Origin: a virus
Strand: one strand, 5' to 3'
Virus record (IMG/VR): IMGVR_UViG_3300024339_000067
Span: 1 to 26,867 of that record
Length of the DNA: 26,867 bases
Shown here: positions 22,181 through 26,867 of the stretch, one piece after another
Layout: each line of letters starts with the position of its first letter
How positions within the stretch are numbered: the stretch's first letter is position 1
Notes under the pieces: model-generated
What the model was told of the DNA's origin: nothing
Database searches by the model: none
The model's input: only the letters and a program-made list of their open reading frames with translations
Translations under genes and position numbers: made by a program

Positions 22181-22957
22181 TTAGTACAGATCAGGAAAGT
22201 GACAAATATCGTCATTGAAGCCACAATCAGGACATTTTAATTCACCTATATCTCTTTTCATTTCATGAAACAATATTGTTCCACAATCACCACATGTTAC
22301 TACGTTGATATTAGTCATTCTTTTGATTTTAGCTACTAACTCTTTCTGTGTTTTTTGAGGTGGTTGAGGTCTATTCCAAGGTGTTAGTACTTGAACTATT
22401 ATGTAGTCTGGTCCTAGAAATGCAGGAGGGTCAAGGTTCTCTTTAAACCTGTCCAAACTAATACAATATTTCCCTTTAGCGTCTACAAGTATGTTACCTT
22501 TGACTTCTCTTACTGTTCCATTAGCATACTTGATTATCATGCCATCTCTTAAGTCTGATTTTGTCATTTGAGTTTCCTCTGTTATGTGTTCGATGTCATT
22601 ATAGTATACATAGAAAGTTATAAGCCTAGGATGATTGGTAATGTTATCTTTATACAATCCTTCACAGAAATAGCTTCTTTTTATTACATCACCAATTCTC
22701 TTTATTTCTACTACTAGCCCTATATCAAACCTATGATTATGATTACGTGCTATTATCCTTACTTTGTCACCAACTTTAAACTGTGGTGTTAAAGTCATTT
22801 CATCTTCTATACAACAGAATGTGTCACCTGTATTATCTTGTTGTATATGCCAGTGTTGAAGTTTAATATTATCGTATTTATGTACTATTTTTCCTACTCT
22901 TGAGGCTTGCTTAAGATAACTGAATCTTACGTTATCCCCCACTTTGTATCGTGTCAT
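22181..22957 (-). CDS. SH3/KOW-like repeat protein with C-terminal zinc ribbon
   Basis: 258 residues from the ATG at 22957, which overlaps the upstream TAA (TAATG); an in-frame TTG six bases earlier is less likely. Residues 1-120 contain repeats built on a 'KVGDxVR' beta-strand (YKVGDNVRFSYLK; FKVGDKVRIIARNHNHRFD), a pattern of KOW/SH3-like or hypermobile 'DxV' barrels. A third similar unit occurs around 135-165 (LRDGMIIKYANGTVREVKG). The C-terminus (about 224-247) is a zinc ribbon: CGDCG ... CPDCGF. A nucleic-acid- or RNAP-binding role is plausible, but this is inference from the folds. It lies directly before the tRNA cluster. Confidence 0.6.
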   Translation of the reverse strand: MTRYKVGDNVRFSYLKQASRVGKIVHKYDNIKLQHWHIQQDNTGDTFCCIEDEMTLTPQFKVGDKVRIIARNHNHRFDIGLVVEIKRIGDVIKRSYFCEGLYKDNITNHPRLITFYVYYNDIEHITEETQMTKSDLRDGMIIKYANGTVREVKGNILVDAKGKYCISLDRFKENLDPPAFLGPDYIIVQVLTPWNRPQPPQKTQKELVAKIKRMTNINVVTCGDCGTILFHEMKRDIGELKCPDCGFNDDICHFPDLY

Positions 22958-23169
22958 TACCAATTACCTCTAGAGTTAGTTTTGTTTTTTGGGGCATTTA
23001 GAAATATAGTAAGTCCAACAGATATAATTACTACTGGTATGAAAAACATACCTGCACCATATCCATGTTCATACGTCACTGGTGAATTTACAAATGCGTG
23101 TGCGAATTGAACAAATAGTCCAAAGAATACCATGCTGATTAACATTAATATCGTTCCGATTGTTCTCAT
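22957..23169 (-). CDS. Small two-TM membrane protein
   Basis: 70 residues. Residues 4-25 are hydrophobic (TIGTILMLISMVFFGLFVQF, followed by AHA) and could be a TM helix or a cleavable signal peptide. Residues about 40-58 are a second TM segment (MFFIPVVIISVGLTIFLN), and the tail is basic (PKNKTNSRGNW). No family is recognised. It is part of a run of small early genes coupled by overlaps; host envelope modification or superinfection exclusion are possible roles but unproved. Confidence 0.6.
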   Translation of the reverse strand: MRTIGTILMLISMVFFGLFVQFAHAFVNSPVTYEHGYGAGMFFIPVVIISVGLTIFLNAPKNKTNSRGNW

Positions 23170-23176
23170 AGGTCTC

Positions 23177-23542
23177 CTAACCTGTTATTAAGTTTGATAA
23201 GTATTCTATTAAGAATATCTTTGGTGCTATTAGTATTTTTAACCAATCAATTGCTGATATTACTATAATTAATGGAAATAGTCCAACGAATATACCTAAA
23301 ATTAGTATAATAAGTGGAGCTTCATCGTTATTTTCTTTGATTGCTTGTTTCATTAGTGTCACAATTACTACTATAACAGTAATAAGTAATACTAATCCAA
23401 TGATAAACCATATTAAGTTTACTGCGAATTCCCAAGCAAGTACTTGTTGTAGTACTATTGGTGTTTCTTCTATTACAAAATCTTGTATTGTAGTAAGATT
23501 TGTTAATAAGCTTTCATAAGCTTCAATTAGTTTCTGTTCCAT
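23177..23542 (-). CDS. Small two-TM membrane protein
   Basis: 121 residues. An amphipathic N-terminus (1-37) is followed by TM1 (about 39-64, VNLIWFIIGLVLLITVIVVI), a short charged loop (KQAIKENNDEAP), TM2 (about 76-98) and an amphipathic tail (DWLKILIAPKIF). No motif points to a function. Its start lies 20 bases inside the upstream gene's 3' end, typical of this packed operon. It is not next to lysis genes, so a holin role is not favoured. Confidence 0.6.
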   Translation of the reverse strand: MEQKLIEAYESLLTNLTTIQDFVIEETPIVLQQVLAWEFAVNLIWFIIGLVLLITVIVVIVTLMKQAIKENNDEAPLIILILGIFVGLFPLIIVISAIDWLKILIAPKIFLIEYLSNLITG

Positions 23543-23762
23543 CTTTACCCCTATTTAAGTTGTATTGTTTTATTAGTTTAAGGTTCTTTTCTTTTAGTAT
23601 TTCATGGTCATCATATGTCAGCATTGCTGTACATGTACCACAACGAACATTGTATGTCTCTCCTGCGACCTTTACTTCTTCACCACAGATATAGCAGTAC
23701 ATCCACTTTAATCGCAGTATATTAGTTTGACTAAATCTGATACGTCGCTTCTTGGGTTTCAT
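23523..23762 (-). CDS. Basic zinc-ribbon protein
   Basis: 79 residues. A strongly basic start (MKPKKRRIRFSQ) precedes a four-cysteine zinc ribbon: CYICG (about 23-27) and RCGTC (about 40-44), then a helical Lys-rich tail. This small architecture is common in phage nucleic-acid-binding or transcription-modulating proteins, but no named family is claimed. The ATG overlaps the TGA of the upstream gene (TGATG), so translation is coupled. Confidence 0.6.
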   Translation of the reverse strand: MKPKKRRIRFSQTNILRLKWMYCYICGEEVKVAGETYNVRCGTCTAMLTYDDHEILKEKNLKLIKQYNLNRGKDGTETN

Positions 23763-24010
23763 CAGATATTAGAGTCGAATACTATTGTGCCATTGTATGG
23801 GTAAAAATAGCTCTTTAACCATGTTTTACTATAATATCCTATTCCCCATTGACCATTAGAAACCACGACCCCTTCAAAATGTGTTCCCCTAGGAACATCC
23901 GTAATAAGAATGATAGTTTTATCTTTACTATGCTTTGACCTTACTATTTGGCCTTTTTTTATGTGGTCTTCGGGTTCTTTTATGATCTCGTTTACTGTTA
24001 CACTTAACAT
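23762..24010 (-). CDS. Small beta-barrel-like hypothetical protein
   Basis: 82 residues starting MLSVTVNEII. This start is chosen because AAGGAG lies at the right distance (AAGGAGTACATTATG). The frame is open further upstream (ATG at 24076 and a TTG), but that would translate through the stable hairpin at 24030-24096. The body (KGQIVRSKHSKDKTIILITD, then GVVVSNGQWGIGYYSKTW) looks like an SH3-like barrel similar to sequences in the 22181-22957 gene product. No catalytic motif. Function unknown. Confidence 0.55.
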   Translation of the reverse strand: MLSVTVNEIIKEPEDHIKKGQIVRSKHSKDKTIILITDVPRGTHFEGVVVSNGQWGIGYYSKTWLKSYFYPYNGTIVFDSNI

Positions 24011-24029
24011 AATGTACTCCTTGTAAGTT

Positions 24030-24096
24030 AAGGGTTGAGTGGAGATTATGAAGGACAGCGTAGCTGTGTATGTCATAAAAAGTACACCCAACCCTT
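24030..24096 (-). promoter_or_regulatory. Three-tier hairpin in the 5' leader of a small early gene
   Basis: AAGGGTTGGGTG pairs with CACTCAACCCTT (12 bp). Inside, TTATGA pairs with TCATAA (6 bp), and at the tip ACAGC-TAC-GCTGT forms a 5-bp hairpin. On the minus strand the outer stem has only a G-U wobble; on the plus strand the same position is an A-C mismatch, which supports an RNA made leftward. It sits just upstream of the AAGGAG site of the 23762-24010 gene. It may be a processing, stability or translation-control element. Confidence 0.5.
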
Positions 24097-24104
24097 GTGG
24101 TTAA

Positions 24105-24272
24105 TTATTTGTAATCGTTTCCATCTATACGTACTTCTAATCTGAGACCTACAAAGCCTATTGATAAGGCACATTGAGGGTCTGCTTCTATAGGCCATGC
24201 TATACTGAATTGAAATAACTGAAACAATGTAATTACTACGCCATTGTCTAGTTTCTCAAATTTAAATATCAT
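24105..24272 (-). CDS. 55-residue hypothetical protein
   Basis: A short gene whose ATG overlaps the TGA of the Gp157-like gene (ATGA). It reads MIFKFEKLDNGVVITLFQLF..., a predominantly beta-strand sequence ending in GLRLEVRIDGNDYK. The open frame, the coupled start and the position between two real genes support translation. No known domain is recognised. It is followed by the stable hairpin at 24030-24096. Confidence 0.6.
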   Translation of the reverse strand: MIFKFEKLDNGVVITLFQLFQFSIAWPIEADPQCALSIGFVGLRLEVRIDGNDYK

Positions 24273-24793
24273 GATCTACGCACTTTTTGTAAACGATACA
24301 TCTTGACTCCTTTAGGGAAGTCCTTCTTTTCTGCGTAATTCTTTATACATATCTTTCTTAACATGCTAACATTTGGTTCTTTGGTTGTCTTTGTTCGCCA
24401 GTAGATATCCTCTAATACGTCAGGGTCTACATGGGTTTTACCAAATGTTTCATAAATCTTATATCGTGCCGTCTTCGTTTGTAGAATACCATCTGTTCCG
24501 ATAGTATTTATAGCCATTGGTAACAGGACTTCATCAAAATATGATTTCGTCTTGTTTATAGATTTTAATCTGTTTCTCATACGTTCAACTTCTTTTTTGT
24601 GCACGTCTAACTGTGCTGTCATTACGGCTATTTCTTCGTTTATTGTCATCACAAAGTTGTCCACGTTATCAACCTTTATAGCGAGTCTCTTTCGAGCTAC
24701 ATCTAAATCTGATTGAATCTCTGGATCATCTGGTTCTAACAATAGATCATTTTCTAAATCAATGATTTCGTTTATTTGTTCTTTTGTTGTCAT
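24269..24793 (-). CDS. Gp157-like coiled-coil protein
   Basis: 174 residues. A long helical/coiled-coil N-terminal half (IAVMTAQLDVHKKEVERMRN, continuing to about 90) is followed by a short C-terminal domain with the pattern 'G-x-L-Q-T-K-T-A-R-Y-K-I-Y' (GILQTKTARYKIYETFGK) and a V/I-D-P-D segment. This organisation matches the Sipho_Gp157 family, early phage proteins found beside replication and recombination genes and of unclear biochemical function (linked in one Streptococcus phage to resistance by the host). It sits one base from the primase-helicase gene, consistent with a DNA-replication-related role. Confidence 0.65.
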   Translation of the reverse strand: MTTKEQINEIIDLENDLLLEPDDPEIQSDLDVARKRLAIKVDNVDNFVMTINEEIAVMTAQLDVHKKEVERMRNRLKSINKTKSYFDEVLLPMAINTIGTDGILQTKTARYKIYETFGKTHVDPDVLEDIYWRTKTTKEPNVSMLRKICIKNYAEKKDFPKGVKMYRLQKVRRS

Positions 24794-24794
24794 C

Positions 24795-26561
24795 TTACTC
24801 CTTTATCATTCTAAATGATGGAGTCCATCGGAGCTTTGTCTCAAATAAATCACCATCGGTGTTTTTAAGTAGTTCCATTGTCTTGTGAATACTATCGGCT
24901 CGTCCATTAAGTCCGAGTACCTTACGTGATGCGTTTTCTATAGCACCACTACCTTTACCTGCATATAAGTCTATTACTTGCTCTCTACTGTAGTTTCTGG
25001 ATATCTGTGTTAATTGTATAATGATAATGTCCATTGCTACTGCTATCTTTGATAGCTCATGACTTATATACTTTATCTGTTCGTATTCACCTCTTGCTGT
25101 TTTGGGAGTCTCTACAAGGTCTATATAATCTACTATAACTAGACTTGGATTCAACTCTCTTATCTTGTCTTGTATTTGTGGTATTAAAGGAGCAACAGTC
25201 TGTATATTAATATGACTTACTCTATCTTTGTATTCTTCGAATACTGCTTCGTAGTTATTCTGTATCTGTTCCTTAGAGGTACCACTTACTATCTGTAGGT
25301 TCCTCCTGTGCATGTACCATCCTGAGAGCTCTAAGGATAGGTACAGCGTAGACATAGTCGCATTTTGGTCTATAGTATCAGTACTTGCATTATAGCCTAG
25401 AGCTATGTTCTGAGCTACGGTTGTTTTACTTGCACCAGTAGGTCCAAATATAGTTACTAACTCACCCGGATATATTACTACATCTTTACCAGTCAGACCA
25501 TACAGTTTACTCAGGTCTATAGTTCTACCATCAAAGTTACCTGTAAATCTGGCGACTAATGCTTTCTGTAGTTCATCTGAGTTCATTACGTCTATAGTAT
25601 AATCTTTCCTTTTAAAATACATGCAACTTGTCTGACAATGTGCAGTCATAAGCTTATCTATACAACTGTATTGATAGCCACCATTGTACACACTTTCTAC
25701 TTGTTTTAGTATTTCTTCTTCTTCTAAGTTGTTGTTATTCCAGTGTAATAGAGCAACTTTACAATAATCTGATGGGATACCATGTCTCCTGAAATGACTC
25801 GCAACACGTAGTAATACATTGTGCCTTGTCCCTTCTTTGGGTCCACGATTTAACATAGCTTGTATGCATGGTACTATTTTATATGGTTCTACAACTTTCT
25901 TAGATATCTCTCTTATTTGTGGTACTTCAAAGTCTACCAGATGTTTAAGTTCTCCATTGCCATCTAAAGCAAAAGCCCAATTATTCTTCTCTGTTATTGT
26001 TTTAGCAGATTCAAATATATCTTTAACTTGCCCATAAAGAAATGTAGACATCTCTAAAGGTATCTTATGAAGTCCTGTTTTCTGGTTGATTGTGTATTGT
26101 ACCCTGTAGATACCACTTCGCATAAGTATACTAATATCAGCACTTGGGAATGCCTTCTTAATACTATTCTTTACTTGAAATGGTAAATCCTTTGATCCTT
26201 TGAAGCCAAAGAGCTTGTTACTTAATTGTATGTGATAACCAGTACCACTAAAATATACTCCAATATCATTCTTGTCTACGTCACTATCCAGTAGTTCCAT
26301 AACTATGGCACGAGCTTTATTCAATGTGAGTATATCAGTATTCTTCTCTTTGTCTATATCTAGTATTATATGATCTATGTATCTCATGCCAAAGTAACCT
26401 TTAACAGATTTATTCTTTAACATCCAATCCCTACCTTCTTCATCATATAGATAGGTACTTCTATATAAAGGTACTAATGGATTCAACTTTTCGATCATCT
26501 CTGGTTTAGTGAGAGGGACCCCTCGGTTAAAAGGAGTCCCTTCTGCAACTTCTAGGTACAT
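24795..26561 (-). CDS. AEP primase-helicase fusion (PrimPol + RecA/DnaB-like ATPase)
   Basis: 588 residues from the ATG at 26561 (one-base overlap with the upstream TGA; a TTG at 26564 is also in frame). The N-terminal archaeo-eukaryotic primase (AEP) domain shows motif I IILDIDKE (D68, D70), motif II SGTGYH (105-110) and a motif III candidate IPLEMS (about 167-172). Residues 245-318 are a helical PriCT-like region ending in a Cys cluster (C300, C309, C313: YSCIDKLMTAHCQTSC). The C-terminal RecA/DnaB-like helicase has Walker A GPTGASKTT (373-381) and Walker B LVIVDY (D478), with a later glutamine-rich IIIIQLTQISR sensor region. It should synthesise primers and unwind DNA at the fork in one chain. 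No TOPRIM/DnaG domain is present. Confidence 0.85.
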   Translation of the reverse strand: MYLEVAEGTPFNRGVPLTKPEMIEKLNPLVPLYRSTYLYDEEGRDWMLKNKSVKGYFGMRYIDHIILDIDKEKNTDILTLNKARAIVMELLDSDVDKNDIGVYFSGTGYHIQLSNKLFGFKGSKDLPFQVKNSIKKAFPSADISILMRSGIYRVQYTINQKTGLHKIPLEMSTFLYGQVKDIFESAKTITEKNNWAFALDGNGELKHLVDFEVPQIREISKKVVEPYKIVPCIQAMLNRGPKEGTRHNVLLRVASHFRRHGIPSDYCKVALLHWNNNNLEEEEILKQVESVYNGGYQYSCIDKLMTAHCQTSCMYFKRKDYTIDVMNSDELQKALVARFTGNFDGRTIDLSKLYGLTGKDVVIYPGELVTIFGPTGASKTTVAQNIALGYNASTDTIDQNATMSTLYLSLELSGWYMHRRNLQIVSGTSKEQIQNNYEAVFEEYKDRVSHINIQTVAPLIPQIQDKIRELNPSLVIVDYIDLVETPKTARGEYEQIKYISHELSKIAVAMDIIIIQLTQISRNYSREQVIDLYAGKGSGAIENASRKVLGLNGRADSIHKTMELLKNTDGDLFETKLRWTPSFRMIKE

Positions 26562-26867
26562 CAAAATGAATCAGGATCACTTTGTGTTTGACTTGGTGCG
26601 TCTTTGACGGTTGGTACATGTTCTATCAGATATCCCTGTGACTTTAGGTACTTAATTCTGTCTGCTAACTTAGCATGACCCTCAGCTGTATCTGCAAAGA
26701 TATGTGTGTGCACCTCAGTAAATGCTCTTTTACGTCCCTTACTCCATTTCTTATAGAAATAAGCAACGTATGGGTGTTTTTCTGGTTTACCATCATCATC
26801 TACATTGCATAATGCAGTGTAAAGATAGTTTTGAATGTTAGGTATGGCTTCTCCATTACTGTCTACC
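26561..26867 (-). CDS. Hypothetical early protein, C-terminal part (truncated by window edge)
   Basis: The minus-strand frame is open to the right edge and ends at a TGA overlapping the primase start, giving 101 visible residues. They include NIQNYLYTALCNVDDDGKPE, a basic stretch YKKWSKGRKRAF, then HIFADTAEGHAKLADRIKYL and an acidic tail ending SDPDSF. A polar/acidic tail ending in Phe is seen in single-stranded DNA-binding proteins, and the position before the primase-helicase would suit that, but the visible part gives no firm family assignment. Confidence 0.55.
   Translation of the reverse strand, partial: VDSNGEAIPNIQNYLYTALCNVDDDGKPEKHPYVAYFYKKWSKGRKRAFTEVHTHIFADTAEGHAKLADRIKYLKSQGYLIEHVPTVKDAPSQTQSDPDSF

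Noticed and set aside
24011-24091. Longer N-terminus (TTG at 24091 or ATG at 24076) for the 23762-24010 gene
   Set aside because: It would run through a stable 67-nt hairpin, while the ATG at 24010 has AAGGAG at proper spacing.
1-26867. CRISPR array or insertion sequence
   Set aside because: No regularly spaced repeats, transposase frame or terminal inverted repeats were seen.

Overview
The window is a piece of an AT-rich, lytic-type tailed bacteriophage genome. It has two convergent gene blocks. Positions 1-18820 are read rightward and hold late (virion and lysis) genes. Positions 19141-26867 are read leftward and hold early/replication genes, tRNAs and many small proteins. Genes are packed with 1-4 base overlaps (ATGA, TAATG) and purine-rich ribosome binding sites. 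No terminase, portal, capsid or integrase gene lies in the window. A beta-propeller-like tail nozzle protein, small Gly/Gln-rich internal proteins and a giant ejected-type protein suggest a podovirus-like virion, possibly distantly crAss-like or N4-like in lifestyle. A predicted holin resembling the GTA_holin_3TM family weakly favours a Gram-negative host.

Rightward block: the 3' end of a lectin-like tail fibre gene; a lysis cassette (M15 endolysin, a one-TM protein, a hypothetical protein, a two-TM holin candidate); a DEDDy 3'-5' exonuclease flanked by zinc ribbons; a 1223-residue tail/nozzle protein; four small to medium putative internal virion proteins; and a 3290-residue protein. That last protein carries the catalytic signature of a double-psi beta-barrel RNA polymerase (DLDGD at 1551-1555, preceded by a beta'-like R-x-P ... 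LH pattern). It also has a SLOG nucleotide-binding domain, an HELSH metallopeptidase-like motif and an apparently inserted domain at about 1715-1822. The likely role is a virion-packaged RNA polymerase polyprotein injected with the DNA to transcribe early genes.

Convergent junction (18821-19140): no genes, but several structured elements: a junction RNA with two mutually exclusive closing helices, a very stable C(UUCG)G hairpin on the leftward strand, and a tRNA-like fold with a canonical T-arm but no anticodon arm.

Leftward block, in transcription order from the right edge: a partial hypothetical gene, an AEP primase-RecA/DnaB-like helicase fusion, a Gp157-like coiled-coil protein, small zinc-ribbon, SH3-like and membrane proteins, a KOW-like/zinc-ribbon protein, a three-member tRNA cluster, an RNA ligase, an HNH endonuclease and more small proteins. 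The tRNA cluster is the other highlight. One tRNA has a clean cloverleaf with anticodon UUA, so it should read the stop codon UAA, although UAA ends about 17 of the 28 genes here. A second looks like tRNA-Leu(UAA) with about 18 extra nucleotides in the anticodon loop. The third is an ordinary tRNA-Ile(GAU). An RNA ligase gene follows directly, which suggests tRNA repair or processing.
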